Shown piece after piece: positions 52,034 through 61,065 of a DNA stretch of 64,000 bases. The DNA lies in assembly GCF_018449475.1 (NCBI RefSeq), contig NZ_JAHCQH010000017.1:186001-250000 (forward strand). The letters are read 5' to 3'. The position numbers were made by a program, and so were the translations under genes. Positions within the stretch are counted from its first letter, which is position 1. Each line of letters begins with the position of its first letter. This DNA is from Ancylobacter radicis. GTDB lineage: Bacteria; Pseudomonadota; Alphaproteobacteria; Rhizobiales; Xanthobacteraceae. Below the pieces are notes generated by a model. The model ran no database searches. It was not told the DNA's origin and was given only the letters and a program-made list of their open reading frames with translations.

Positions 52034-52788
52034 CGGAACAGGTCCTCGTTTTCGGGGCGGATCAGCTCGGCTGCCGGGCTGTCCGCCGCGCTCCAGCCGA
52101 GCCCGCGCAGCAGTACCACGGGTCGTGCCTCGGCCGCCGGGCCCATGAGCAGCGAGGCGCTGGCGGCGATCTCGTCGGCAAAGGCGATCATCGTCACCTG
52201 CAAGGGCCGCCCGTAAAGATCCGCCTCGCCGCGCCGGTCGACCAGCGCCGGCAGGCCGGCGGCGCCGATGGCGACCCCCGTGGTGCCGCGCCGCCAGGGA
52301 CGGCCGAAACTGTCATTGATCACGACCCCGACACGCGCCCCCTCCGGCGCGAGACGCGCGCGCAGCTTTTCGGCGCTGGCGTCCGGGTTCTCCGGCAGCA
52401 GCAGCGCAAAGCCGTCCTCCACATTGGACTGGTCGATGCCGGCATTGGCCATGATGAGGCCGAGACGATGCTCGACGATCAGCACATGCGGCCGGGCGCG
52501 CACGATGCGCCGGCTCTCCGACAGGATGAGTTCGACCAGGCGGGCGTCCTTGCGCACCTCCTGCGCCAGCCGCTGCGCCTCGGCCGAGGGGGTGACGTCG
52601 GCGAGCCGGACAAGGCGACCTTCCGCCTTGGAGACGATCTTCTGCGCCAGAACCAGAACGTCGCCATCCTGAAGCGCGAGGCCGGCGCGGGCGAGGGCCG
52701 CAGCGATCAGCGTGCCGAGATCATCGCCCGGCCGGATGAGCGGCAGCCCCTCAAGCGCGACCAGCCGGACCTCGCCCCCCACCGCCAT
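52030..52788 (-). CDS. cofE: F420-0:gamma-glutamyl ligase CofE
   Basis: CofE adds gamma-linked glutamates to F420-0 with GTP. The 252-residue protein has [19 protein letters not shown] near 45, [12 protein letters not shown] near 115, and [21 protein letters not shown] near 155. It stands alone, without the FMN-binding reductase domain fused to FbiB in mycobacteria; no such reductase is in the window. It starts 6 nt after fgd and overlaps cofD by 4 nt. Confidence 0.95.
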   Translation of the reverse strand: MAVGGEVRLVALEGLPLIRPGDDLGTLIAAALARAGLALQDGDVLVLAQKIVSKAEGRLVRLADVTPSAEAQRLAQEVRKDARLVELILSESRRIVRARPHVLIVEHRLGLIMANAGIDQSNVEDGFALLLPENPDASAEKLRARLAPEGARVGVVINDSFGRPWRRGTTGVAIGAAGLPALVDRRGEADLYGRPLQVTMIAFADEIAASASLLMGPAAEARPVVLLRGLGWSAADSPAAELIRPENEDLFR

Positions 52789-52794
52789 CGAGCG

Positions 52795-53799
52795 TCAGCC
52801 GGCGAGCGCGCGCAGGCGCGGCAGCACCTGCTCGGCATAAAGCCGCAGGAAGCGCGCCTGATCCTCGCCCGGCGCGTGAAACACGAGGTGGTTGAAGCCG
52901 AGGTCGAGATAGGGGCGGATGCGCGCCACATGCTCCTCCGGGTCGTCGGAGACGATCCAGCGTTTGGCGGCCCGCTCCAGCGGCAGCGCGTCGGACAGCT
53001 TCTCCATCTCCAGCGGGTCCTCCACGCTCATCTTCTCCTCCGGCGACAGGCTCAGCGCCGCCCAATGGCGGGTGTCCTGCAAGGCGCGGGCCTTGTCGGT
53101 GTCGAAGGAGACCTTCATCTCGATCATCCGGTCGTAACCCTCGCCCGAGCGGCCCGCCGCTTCAAGGCCGGCGGCGACGTTCGGCAGCAGCGTCTCGGAA
53201 TAAAGCTCCCACGCCTTGCCTGACGTGCAGATGAAGCCATCGCCGACCCGGCCGGCGAACTTCGCCACCATCGGCCCGGCCCCGGCGACATAGATCGGCA
53301 CCGGCACGTCCGGCCGGTCATAAATGGTGGCGCGCTCGGTGCGGTAGAACTCGCCCTCGAAGGTGATGCGCTCGCCGCTCCACAATTCCTTGATGAGCCG
53401 CACCGCCTCGCGCAGCCGGGCGAAGCGTTCCTTCATCTCCGGCCAGGGCGCGCCGGTGGCCGGCACCTCGTTGAGCGATTCACCCGAGCCGACACCCAGA
53501 ATCACACGGCCGGGGAAAAGCTGGCCGAGCGTGCCGAAGGCCTGCGCCACCATGGAGGGGTGGTGGCGGAAGGTCGGGGTGAGCACGCTGGTGCCCATGA
53601 TGATGCGCGAGGTGGAGGCGCCTACCGCCCCCATCCACGGAAACGCCGCCGGGGCATGGCCGCCGGTGTGCCGCCAGGGCTGGAAATGATCGCTGATGAA
53701 GACGGAATCGAAGCCGCAGACCTCCGCCTCCACCGCGAAATCCAGCAGCCTGCGCGAGTCGAACTGTTCCGCCGACGCCTTGTAGCCGAGCCTGAGCAC
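52795..53799 (-). CDS. fgd: F420-dependent glucose-6-phosphate dehydrogenase
   Basis: Fgd reduces F420 with glucose 6-phosphate. The 334-residue LLM protein is very close to mycobacterial FGD1 across its length: [19 protein letters not shown] with the catalytic His38, [10 protein letters not shown] with Glu107, DGFICTSGK, and [13 protein letters not shown]. The three phosphate-binding residues I recall for FGD1 (Lys198, Lys259, Arg283) are conserved as the Lys of TSGK, the Lys of EEKMS and the Arg of AKRW. GTG start with GGAGG 8 nt upstream. It heads the fgd-cofE-D-C operon. Confidence 0.93.
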   Translation of the reverse strand: MLRLGYKASAEQFDSRRLLDFAVEAEVCGFDSVFISDHFQPWRHTGGHAPAAFPWMGAVGASTSRIIMGTSVLTPTFRHHPSMVAQAFGTLGQLFPGRVILGVGSGESLNEVPATGAPWPEMKERFARLREAVRLIKELWSGERITFEGEFYRTERATIYDRPDVPVPIYVAGAGPMVAKFAGRVGDGFICTSGKAWELYSETLLPNVAAGLEAAGRSGEGYDRMIEMKVSFDTDKARALQDTRHWAALSLSPEEKMSVEDPLEMEKLSDALPLERAAKRWIVSDDPEEHVARIRPYLDLGFNHLVFHAPGEDQARFLRLYAEQVLPRLRALAG

Positions 53800-53872
53800 C
53801 GTGCCGCCTCCGTTTCAATGCGTGGATGATAGGGTGATATAGAGTTGCAGCACAATATGAGAAAAATTCATT

Positions 53873-53902
53873 TTATAACAGAACACTAGTTTTTCACTTC
53901 AA
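53873..53902 (-). promoter_or_regulatory. Candidate promoter for the fgd-cofE-cofD-cofC operon
   Basis: On the minus strand TTGAAG (complement of 53897-53902) is followed after 18 nt by TTATAA (complement of 53873-53878) in an AT-rich stretch, about 74 bp before the fgd start. The rest of 53800-54008 must also hold the promoter of the divergent permease gene. Confidence 0.4.
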
Positions 53903-54008
53903 CCAGCGCCGGCCCGTTGCCACCGTGCTATCGGCTGCACGCTTTGTCCATTGGCGCGGCCGGACTTATCCGGCAAAGTGTCCGGGGCTGAGGGAGTGAC
54001 GAAGCGGC

Positions 54009-55037
54009 ATGGGCGGGCGTGGGTTGAGTGTGATGATCGGGATCGGCTGCGCCATCCTGATCGCAGGAGCCGTTTATCTGGGCGGCGACCTGATTGCCCC
54101 GGTGGCGTTCGCGTTGTTCATCATGGCGCTGGTCTGGCCGCTTCAGGCCCGGCTGCAACGCCGAATGCCGCAATTGCTGGCGCTGCTTCTCACGCTGATC
54201 GTGACCCTCGTCGTGCTGGCCGGCCTGTTCTCGCTGACGCTGTGGGGCTTCGGCAAGGCGGCGCAGTGGCTGATCGCCAATGCCGGGCGCTTCCAGACGC
54301 TCTATGCCGAAGCCGCCGGCTGGCTGGAAGGGCATGGGCTCATCATCGCCGGCAGCATGGTCGAGACCTTCAATGTCGGCTGGATGATCCGCTTCCTGCA
54401 AAGCGCCGCCGCGCGGGTCAACGGGATGCTCGGCTTCGCGGTGCTGACCGGCATCTATGTGATGCTCGGCCTGCTGGAAATAGACGTGATCCGCCGCAAG
54501 CTGGCGGCGGGCGAGGCCGGGGAGAATGGCCGGCGCGTACTCGCCGCCTGCACCGAGACCGGGGCGAAGCTGCGCCGCTATATGGGCGTACGCACCGTGG
54601 TGAGCCTGTGCACGGGCCTTGCCGTCTGGGGCTTCGCCACGCTCGCCGGGCTCGACCTCGCAATCGCCTGGGGCGTGATCGCCTTCGTGCTCAACTACAT
54701 TCCCTTCATCGGCCCGCTGCTGGCGACGCTGATGCCGACGCTGTTCACCATGGCGCAGTTCGAATCCTGGCAGATGGCGATCGCCGTGTTCGCCGGCATG
54801 AACATCATCCAGTTCCTGTCCGGCAGCTATATCGAGCCGCGCATCGCCGGGCGGGCGCTCGCGGTCTCGCCCTTCATCGTGCTGCTGGCGGTGTTCGTCG
54901 GGGCCTTCATGTGGGGACTGGCGGGGGCCTTTATCGGCGTGCCCATCGTCATCGCCGCGCTGACGCTGTGCGAGCAGTTCGAGGACAGCCGCTGGGTGGC
55001 GCGCCTGCTCTCCGGCGCGCCGCCGGCGGCCGGTTGA
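54009..55037 (+). CDS. AI-2E family (PerM-like) transporter
   Basis: The 342-residue membrane protein has seven to eight hydrophobic helices, a large polar stretch at about 70-200, and the family motif FVLNYIPFIGPLLATLMP near 225 followed by PRIAGRALAVSPFIVLLAVFVGAFMWG. AI-2E family members export autoinducer-2 in E. coli (TqsA) or act as Na+/H+ antiporters; the substrate here is unknown. It lies 12 nt before the lipase-like gene. Confidence 0.85.
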   Translation: MGGRGLSVMIGIGCAILIAGAVYLGGDLIAPVAFALFIMALVWPLQARLQRRMPQLLALLLTLIVTLVVLAGLFSLTLWGFGKAAQWLIANAGRFQTLYAEAAGWLEGHGLIIAGSMVETFNVGWMIRFLQSAAARVNGMLGFAVLTGIYVMLGLLEIDVIRRKLAAGEAGENGRRVLAACTETGAKLRRYMGVRTVVSLCTGLAVWGFATLAGLDLAIAWGVIAFVLNYIPFIGPLLATLMPTLFTMAQFESWQMAIAVFAGMNIIQFLSGSYIEPRIAGRALAVSPFIVLLAVFVGAFMWGLAGAFIGVPIVIAALTLCEQFEDSRWVARLLSGAPPAAG

Positions 55038-55049
55038 AGGAGCAACATC

Positions 55050-56600
55050 ATGCTGCGCAAGCTGAGAACGATCCTGAGGCTGCTGGTCGTCGCGGTGGTG
55101 CTGGTGTTCGTCACCTTCATCGGCACGCGCATCTATTACGCCCAGAGCGGCGCCCCGCTGGAGCCGTGGCACACCTTCATCCCCCATGAGCTGAGCATCG
55201 CCGAGCTGGATGGCGCGGACTGGGCGGCTTATCTCGCCGCCGAGGAACGGGCCTTCACGGAGGTGCAGCGCGAGGTGGTGCAGAAGCTGCCGGAGGATGA
55301 GCGCATTCCCTCGAACCGCTATTTTGAGGGCAGCGTCGTCTACCCGCCGCATCTGCCACGCGACTGGAACCGCTCCTACACGCTGGAGCCGGAGGGCGCG
55401 CCCAAGGGCGCCGTCGTGCTGCTGCATGGCCTCACGGATTCGCCCTACAGCCTGCGCCATGTCGGCCAGCTCTATGCCGCCGCCGGCTATGCGGTGGTGG
55501 CGCCGCGCCTGCCCGGCCATGGCACGGTGCCGGCGGGGCTCACCGAGGTGACCTGGGAGGACTGGCTCGCCGCCACCCGCCTTGCCGTGCGCGAGGCCCG
55601 GCGCCGCGCAGGGGACACCGGCCAGCTTCACATTGTCGGTTTCTCCAATGGCGGGGCGCTGGCGCTGAAATACGCGCTCGATGCGCTGGACGATGCCCAG
55701 CAGCCGCGCGTCGACCGGCTGATCCTGATCTCGCCGATGATCGGCATCACCTCCTTCGCCCGCTTCGCCGGGCTCGCCGGCCTGCCGGCGCTGCTGCCCG
55801 CCTTCGCCAAGGCGGCCTGGCTGGGGGTGATCCCGGAATTCAACCCGTTCAAGTACAATTCCTTCCCGGTCAATGGCGCGCGCCAGTCGCACCGGCTCAC
55901 CGCGGCGTTGCAGGACTCCATCGCGCGGCGGGCGCGGGCGGGCGGTCTGGGTGATCTGCCGCCGGCGCTGACCTTCCAGTCGGTGATGGACTTCACCGTC
56001 TCGACGCGGGCGATCGTCAACGCCTTTTACGGGCTGCTGCCGGACAATGGCAGCGAACTGGTGCTGTTCGACATCAACCGCGACACCAAGCTGGGGCCGC
56101 TGCTGCGCGCCACGACCTATGACGCGCTCACCCGCACCCTGCCGGCGGCGCCGCGCAGCTTCGAGAGCACCATCATCACCAATGTCGCCGGCAATGACGC
56201 CGTGGTGGAGCGCACGACACCGGCCGGCGCCACCAGCGAGAGCGAGCGCCCGCTCGGCCTGACCTATCCGGGCGACGTCTATTCGCTCTCCCATGTCGCC
56301 CTGCCCTTCCCGCCCTCGGACGGGCTCTATGGCTCGAACCCCGACCCGGCGGACAATCAGGGGCTGGAACTCGGGGCGATGGCGGTGCGCGGCGAGCGCG
56401 GGGCGCTGATCGTCAATCTCGACGCGCTGGTGCGCATGTCGTCGAACCCGTTCTACGCCTATATGGCCGAGCGTATCGCCGCCGATATCGGCGCGCCGCT
56501 GCCCACCCGGACGGCGGCACCCCCGGCGGGCGGCGCGCCGAGCCCGCTGGTGGACGAGGCGCTGCCGGTCGAGCCGCCGCCGCCCTCGCCGGCGCCCTGA
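55050..56600 (+). CDS. Membrane-anchored alpha/beta hydrolase
   Basis: The 516-residue protein has an N-terminal signal anchor (about 8-28) and an alpha/beta hydrolase core: oxyanion region VVLLHGLTDSPYSLRHV near 125, nucleophile elbow VGFSNGGALAL with Ser near 195, and a likely catalytic His in SLSHVALPF near 410. A Pro-rich tail (ALPVEPPPPSPAP) ends it. Esterase or lipase activity toward an unknown substrate is likely. It follows the AI-2E gene by 12 nt. Confidence 0.82.
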   Translation: MLRKLRTILRLLVVAVVLVFVTFIGTRIYYAQSGAPLEPWHTFIPHELSIAELDGADWAAYLAAEERAFTEVQREVVQKLPEDERIPSNRYFEGSVVYPPHLPRDWNRSYTLEPEGAPKGAVVLLHGLTDSPYSLRHVGQLYAAAGYAVVAPRLPGHGTVPAGLTEVTWEDWLAATRLAVREARRRAGDTGQLHIVGFSNGGALALKYALDALDDAQQPRVDRLILISPMIGITSFARFAGLAGLPALLPAFAKAAWLGVIPEFNPFKYNSFPVNGARQSHRLTAALQDSIARRARAGGLGDLPPALTFQSVMDFTVSTRAIVNAFYGLLPDNGSELVLFDINRDTKLGPLLRATTYDALTRTLPAAPRSFESTIITNVAGNDAVVERTTPAGATSESERPLGLTYPGDVYSLSHVALPFPPSDGLYGSNPDPADNQGLELGAMAVRGERGALIVNLDALVRMSSNPFYAYMAERIAADIGAPLPTRTAAPPAGGAPSPLVDEALPVEPPPPSPAP

Positions 56601-56636
56601 GAGGAGCGCGCGACAAGGGCCACAAAGGCGCCCAAC

Positions 56637-56671
56637 AAAAAGGCCGCGTCCCTGCCGGGCGCGGCCTTTTC
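56637..56671. terminator. Bidirectional rho-independent terminator
   Basis: AAAAAGGCCGCG, a short loop containing CCCTGCC, then CGCGGCCTTTT. The A-run and T-run flank a GC stem, serving the hydrolase gene on the plus strand and the glycine-zipper gene on the minus strand. Confidence 0.85.
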
Positions 56672-56715
56672 GGACTTGAGCAGAGGCCAGGGCGTCCGCC
56701 GGATCAGTTCGGCAA

Positions 56716-56937
56716 TCAGTTCGCCGTGGCGGCGCCGATGACCGCACCGGTGCCGGCGCCGATCGCCGCGCCGACCGCCGCACCCGTGCCGCCGCCGGCG
56801 ATGCCGCCGATGATGGCGCCCGCGCCGCCGCCGATCAGCGCGCCCGTGCCGGCGCGGCGCTCGGTCGTGGTGCAGCCGGCCACCGCCAGCGCAAGAATGG
56901 AAAAGGCGGCGATCTTGACGGCAACAGACTTGGACAT
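56716..56937 (-). CDS. Glycine-zipper small lipoprotein
   Basis: The 73-residue protein has a signal peptide with lipobox AVAGC (Cys near 22), then a Gly/Ala-rich segment of repeated GxxxG units (GALIGGGAGAIIGGIAGG...) as in YMGG/glycine-zipper proteins of the outer membrane. GGAG lies 9 nt before ATG 56937; upstream in-frame codons to 57021 are unlikely. Function unknown, with envelope stress or scaffolding roles proposed for the family. Confidence 0.82.
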   Translation of the reverse strand: MSKSVAVKIAAFSILALAVAGCTTTERRAGTGALIGGGAGAIIGGIAGGGTGAAVGAAIGAGTGAVIGAATAN

Positions 56938-57080
56938 GGACGAATCTCCTACGGGAACTCCGTACCTGCTTAACGGTAGCAGGCTGCCCTTACAATCGAG
57001 TTCATGGATGCGGTGCGGCAAAGCCGGGCGAATACGAAGGACGTCCGCCGTTTTTCTCGACCTTTAGCCTGCCGGAAAAC

Positions 57081-57096
57081 TGAACTACTTAGTTCA
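57081..57096. promoter_or_regulatory. TGAACTA-CT-TAGTTCA palindrome, candidate operator
   Basis: Perfect 7-bp arms with a 2-nt centre lie in the 268-bp region between the divergent glycine-zipper and DUF900 hydrolase genes. The symmetry and length fit a TetR- or MarR-type regulator, but no such regulator gene is in the window. Confidence 0.5.
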
Positions 57097-57205
57097 CCTC
57101 CCCCGACCCGAAAGCCCCCTGTCCGACAGGCGGGTTGAGACGGAGAGCGGGACCCTGTAACGCTAGGGCGCGTGGGCCGCCGGGCTCCGCCACAGGAACC
57201 TCATC

Positions 57206-58468
57206 TTGGCGCACCGCACCGACCAGCACCTCGCCCGCCGACGCAACACCGCGCTCCGTCTGGTCGCGCTGCTGCTGATGGGCGATCTCGCCGCCTGTTC
57301 CAACCGCCCGGTGGGCGTGCTGACCCCGGTCGAGGCGGCCGCGCCGGAAGCGACCCGCGTGCCGATGCTGGTGGCGACGACGCGGGCGCGCTCCGACGAC
57401 CCCGCCATCCTGTTCACCGGCGAGCGCGGCGAGAAGGTCGCGCTGACCGCTTTCACCGTCTCGATCCCGCCCGATGACGTGCGCAAGATCGGCGAGGTGC
57501 AGTGGCCGCGCCGCCTGCCGGCCAATCCGCGCACCGATTTCGCCACGCTCGACGTGACGCCGCTCGACGGCAGCGGCGCCGCGAAGCAGTGGCTGGACAA
57601 GCACCTGCCGCCCGGCGGGCGGGTGCTGATCTTCGTGCATGGTTTCAACAACCGGTTCGAGGATGCGGTCTACCGCTTCGCCCAGATCACCCATGATTCC
57701 GGCTCCAAGGTCGCGCCGGTGCTGTTCACCTGGCCCTCGCGGGCGCGGGTGTTCGACTATCTGTTCGACCGCGAGAGCACGATCTTCTCGCGCGATGCCT
57801 TCGAGGAAACGGTCTGGCAGGTGACGCGCGACCCGCGCGTCAAGGACGTGACCATCATGGCCCATTCCATGGGGGCCTGGCTCGCCATGGAAGGGCTGCG
57901 GCAGATGGCGATCCGGCGCGGCAGCCTGCCGACCAAGATCAGCAATGTCATCCTCGCCTCGCCCGATGTGGATGTGGACGTGTTCGCCACGCAATGGCGG
58001 GCGCTGGAGCGACCGCGGGCGCGCTTTACCCTGTTCGTCTCACGCGATGACCGGGCGTTGCAGGTGTCCAGCCGGATTGCCGGCGGCATCGACCGGCTCG
58101 GCCTGATCAGCGCACAGGACCATTACCGCGATCTGGAGAAGTCCGGCATCGTGGTGATCGACCTCACCGCCATGCGCTCGGGCGACGCGCTCAATCATGG
58201 GCGCTTCGCCTCCTCGCCCGAAGTGGTGCAGCTTATCGGCCAGCGTCTGGTGAACGGCCAGACGGTGACGGATTCCAATGTCAGCCTCGGCGAGCGCATC
58301 GGCGTCGCCGCCATGGCGGCGGGCGAGACGGTCGGCGCCGCCGCGGGCCTTGCGGTCAGCGCCCCGCTGATGGTGATCGATCCCGCGACGCGCCAGAATT
58401 ACGGCGCGCAGATCGAGGAATTCGGGCGCTCGGCGCAGGAGACCGTGCGCGACCCCGCCGCCGACTGA
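57206..58468 (+). CDS. DUF900 alpha/beta hydrolase, lipoprotein-like
   Basis: The 420-residue protein has an N-terminal signal and possible lipobox LAAC (Cys near 31), then a DUF900 domain: VPMLVATTRARSDDPAILFTGERG near 50, RVLIFVHGFNNRFEDAVYRFAQI near 140, FTWPSRARVFDYLFDRES, and nucleophile elbow MAHSMGAWLAMEGLR near 222. A serine hydrolase of the envelope is likely, substrate unknown. Start codon TTG 57206 is preceded by AGGAA. Confidence 0.82.
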   Translation: MAHRTDQHLARRRNTALRLVALLLMGDLAACSNRPVGVLTPVEAAAPEATRVPMLVATTRARSDDPAILFTGERGEKVALTAFTVSIPPDDVRKIGEVQWPRRLPANPRTDFATLDVTPLDGSGAAKQWLDKHLPPGGRVLIFVHGFNNRFEDAVYRFAQITHDSGSKVAPVLFTWPSRARVFDYLFDRESTIFSRDAFEETVWQVTRDPRVKDVTIMAHSMGAWLAMEGLRQMAIRRGSLPTKISNVILASPDVDVDVFATQWRALERPRARFTLFVSRDDRALQVSSRIAGGIDRLGLISAQDHYRDLEKSGIVVIDLTAMRSGDALNHGRFASSPEVVQLIGQRLVNGQTVTDSNVSLGERIGVAAMAAGETVGAAAGLAVSAPLMVIDPATRQNYGAQIEEFGRSAQETVRDPAAD

Positions 58469-58498
58469 CGGCGGGGTCGCGACGGCGCTCGGAGGCGC

Positions 58499-58843
58499 TC
58501 AGCGGGCGCGCACCCAGCGGCCCGGCTCATATACCCAGCGGCCACGGCGCAGCACCCAGCGCGGGCCGGCATAAACAAAGCCGCGCCGCGCTTCCTCCCA
58601 ATGGCCGGGCACCCACACCCAGCGGTAGCGCGCCGACCAGTTCCAGTGGCCGGGCACCCAGACATAGCCCCGGCGCGCGGCCGGACGCGGCTCGCGGCGC
58701 GGCGGCGGCGGCGGGCCGGGCGGAACGGCACCAGGGGGCGGCGGCGCCGGCTGCGCCTCGGCCGCGGGAAGCAGCGACAGGCCGAGCGGGGCGGCAAGGG
58801 TGGCGCTCAGCAATCCTTTGACGAGAGAACGTCGGGAAATCAT
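58499..58843 (-). CDS. YXWXXGXW-repeat exported protein
   Basis: The 114-residue protein opens with a twin-arginine-like signal (ISRRSLVKGLLSATLAAPLGLSLLPAAEA). A Pro-rich linker leads to three aromatic repeats: GYVWVPGHWNW, RWVWVPGHWEE and RWVYEPGRWV. Such WXXGXW repeats occur in small envelope proteins of unknown role in Proteobacteria. It lies 35 nt after the gltS stop on the same strand and converges on the DUF900 gene. Confidence 0.78.
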   Translation of the reverse strand: MISRRSLVKGLLSATLAAPLGLSLLPAAEAQPAPPPPGAVPPGPPPPPRREPRPAARRGYVWVPGHWNWSARYRWVWVPGHWEEARRGFVYAGPRWVLRRGRWVYEPGRWVRAR

Positions 58844-58876
58844 GCGGATAGTCCTTGGACCGGGGCAGAGTCAGGG

Positions 58877-60082
58877 TCAGCCGGCGATATAGCCGATGAC
58901 CACGGCGTTGATAATGTCGATGAAGAAGGCGGAGACCAGCGGCAAAATGATGAAGGCCTGCGGGGCAGCCCCATGCACCTTGGTCACGGTCGTCATGTTG
59001 GCTATCGCCGTCGGCGTGGCGCCGAGGCTGATGCCGGTGAAGCCGGCCGCGATGACGGCGGCGTCGTAGTTCCGTCCCATGGCCGGGAAGACGGCGAAGA
59101 TGATGTAGAGGACGGCGACCGCCGTCTGCACCGCCAGCACCAGCAGCAAGGCGAGGCCGAGCCCGCCCAGGGTCCAGAGCTGCATGCTCATCAGCGACAT
59201 GGACAGGAACAGGTTCAGCGAAAAATCCGAGACCAGCGCCAGGGCGCGCGTGCGTGTTGGCCAGTGCAGGGCCGGCAGCAGGCGGGGTACCGTGTTGGTC
59301 AGCACGATGGCCACCAGCAGACAGATGACGAAAAGCGGCAGCTTCAGCGCCACTTCCTCCATCAGTTCCTCAAGGCCGTAGCCGATCAGGATCGCGACGT
59401 TCAGGACCAGCACGGTGCGCAGCAGGCTGACATGGCTGATGTCCTCGCGCAGCGGCGCGCCGCGGTCCGGCACGCCCACCACGTCGACCCGCGCGCGGGG
59501 ACCGTGCAGCCGGTGGCGCGCGATGAGGAAGCCGGCGATCGGTCCACCGGTGACGCTCGCCACCACGAGGCCCAGCGTGGCGGTCGCGATCCCCACCTCC
59601 AGCGCATTGGGCACCTGAAAACGCTCGGCGATGACCGGCGCCCACGCGATGGTGGTGCCGTGCCCGCCCACCAGCGAGGCCGAGCCGAGGAACACGGTGA
59701 GCCCTTCGGGCAGGCCGAGCGCGGTGACGCCCGCGGCTGCGACCACGTTCTGGAGCAGCAGATAGACTACGGTGAGGGCGAGGAGAACGAGCAGCGGCCG
59801 CCCGCCGGAGACCAGATCGTCGAGCCGGGCGTTGAGCCCGATGCCGGTGAAGAAATAGAGCAGCAGCATGTCACGCGCCTGAAGCGCGAAGCTGATCTCG
59901 ATCCCGAAGAAGCGATAGGCGGCGAGGGTCGCCAGGGCGGCGAGCAGCCCGCCGGTCACCGCGACCGGGATGTTCAACGCGCGCAGCAACGGAATGGCGC
60001 GATTGATGCCCTCGCCGGCGAAGAACACCAGAATGGCGAGGGTGAAGCTCAACAGTCCCGGCGTCTCGATGCTGGTCATCAT
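58877..60082 (-). CDS. gltS: Sodium/glutamate symporter family protein
   Basis: The 401-residue membrane protein has about ten to twelve helices arranged as two inverted halves, with SLVGGHGTTIAWAPV near 150 and GFTGISLGATPTAIANMTTVTKVHG near 360. These re-entrant-loop signatures are those of GltS, which imports glutamate with Na+. Two adjacent ATGs (60082, 60079) follow a GGATGGGGGG stretch; either may be used. In-frame codons up to 60160 are unlikely to be translated. Confidence 0.9.
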   Translation of the reverse strand: MMTSIETPGLLSFTLAILVFFAGEGINRAIPLLRALNIPVAVTGGLLAALATLAAYRFFGIEISFALQARDMLLLYFFTGIGLNARLDDLVSGGRPLLVLLALTVVYLLLQNVVAAAGVTALGLPEGLTVFLGSASLVGGHGTTIAWAPVIAERFQVPNALEVGIATATLGLVVASVTGGPIAGFLIARHRLHGPRARVDVVGVPDRGAPLREDISHVSLLRTVLVLNVAILIGYGLEELMEEVALKLPLFVICLLVAIVLTNTVPRLLPALHWPTRTRALALVSDFSLNLFLSMSLMSMQLWTLGGLGLALLLVLAVQTAVAVLYIIFAVFPAMGRNYDAAVIAAGFTGISLGATPTAIANMTTVTKVHGAAPQAFIILPLVSAFFIDIINAVVIGYIAG

Positions 60083-60237
60083 CCCCCCATCCGCCCCTCG
60101 GGCGGCTATTCCCCGGACCTCTTGTGCCGCAGGCCGCCGCTCGCGGCAATGTGCTGCCAATTCACGCCGTAACGGCGTATGATGACACCCGCACCACCGG
60201 ACGGATAATGATCCGGTGGGCGTCCGGGAGACATGCC

Positions 60238-61065
60238 ATGCAGACGATGCGCCTTACCCTGCGCCTTCTCGCCATTGCCGCCTTTTCCGCGCTCGCCGTC
60301 AACGCCGCCGCCGCGCAGGAGCCCGGCGCCGACGCGACGTGGAAGGAGCTGAAGCCGGATGTGTTCGGCGAACAGGCGATCACCGAGGCGAGCCCGCTGG
60401 TGCGGCTCACCGCACCCGGCCGGGCCGAGGATGCCGCCATGGTGCCGGTGGAAGCCGAAGTGATGCTGCCGGCCGGCGATCCGCGCACGGTGAAGAAGCT
60501 CACGCTCATCGTCGACGAGAACCCGGCCCCCGTCGCCGCCACCTTCAGCTTTGGCGGGCAGCGCCACGATGTGACGCTCGGCACGCGGCTGCGGGTCAAT
60601 TCCTACAGCTATATCCGCGCCGTCGCCGAACTCTCCGATGGTTCGCTGCACATGGTCGCGCGCTATGTGAAGGCGTCGGGCGGCTGCTCGGCCCCGGCGC
60701 TGAAGGACGAGGAACAGGCGCTGAAGAATCTCGGCCAGATGAAGCTGCGCGTGGTGGAGGATGGCAAAGCCGGCGACGCCACGCAGGCGAGCCGGCTCTC
60801 AAAGCTGCAACTGATGATCCGCCACCCCAATTATTCCGGCCTGCAAATGGACCAGGTGACGCGGCTCTACATCCCCGCCAAATTCGTCGACAATATCGAG
60901 GTGCGTCAGGGCGAGGATCTGGTGTTCTCCATGGTCGGCGGCATCTCGCTGAGCGAGGACCCGGCGATCCAGATTTCCTACGAGCCCACCGGCAAGGAAA
61001 TCGACGTACACGCCGCCGACACGGATGGCCGCAAATTCGAGAGCGAGCTGAAGCCGGCGGGGTGA
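60238..61065 (+). CDS. Quinoprotein dehydrogenase-associated fused SoxYZ-like carrier
   Basis: The 275-residue periplasmic protein has a signal peptide ending near NAAAAQ (residue 27), a SoxY-like N-terminal domain ending in ASGGCSAP with Cys150 where SoxY has its sulfur-carrying cysteine, and a SoxZ-like C-terminal domain (about 170-275: LMIRHPNYSGLQMDQVTRLYIPAKFVDNIEV). Fused SoxYZ proteins are found beside PQQ-dependent alcohol dehydrogenases, with unclear role. GGGAG precedes ATG 60238. Confidence 0.88.
   Translation: MQTMRLTLRLLAIAAFSALAVNAAAAQEPGADATWKELKPDVFGEQAITEASPLVRLTAPGRAEDAAMVPVEAEVMLPAGDPRTVKKLTLIVDENPAPVAATFSFGGQRHDVTLGTRLRVNSYSYIRAVAELSDGSLHMVARYVKASGGCSAPALKDEEQALKNLGQMKLRVVEDGKAGDATQASRLSKLQLMIRHPNYSGLQMDQVTRLYIPAKFVDNIEVRQGEDLVFSMVGGISLSEDPAIQISYEPTGKEIDVHAADTDGRKFESELKPAG

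Noticed and set aside
53928-56783. Minus-strand open frame of about 950 codons opposite the AI-2E and hydrolase genes
   Set aside because: Composition is repetitive Arg/Gln/Asp/His with no domain, while the plus strand encodes two convincing families in the same interval.
58601-60172. Plus-strand open frame opposite gltS
   Set aside because: Gln/Asp/Gly/Arg-rich shadow; GltS motifs are on the minus strand.
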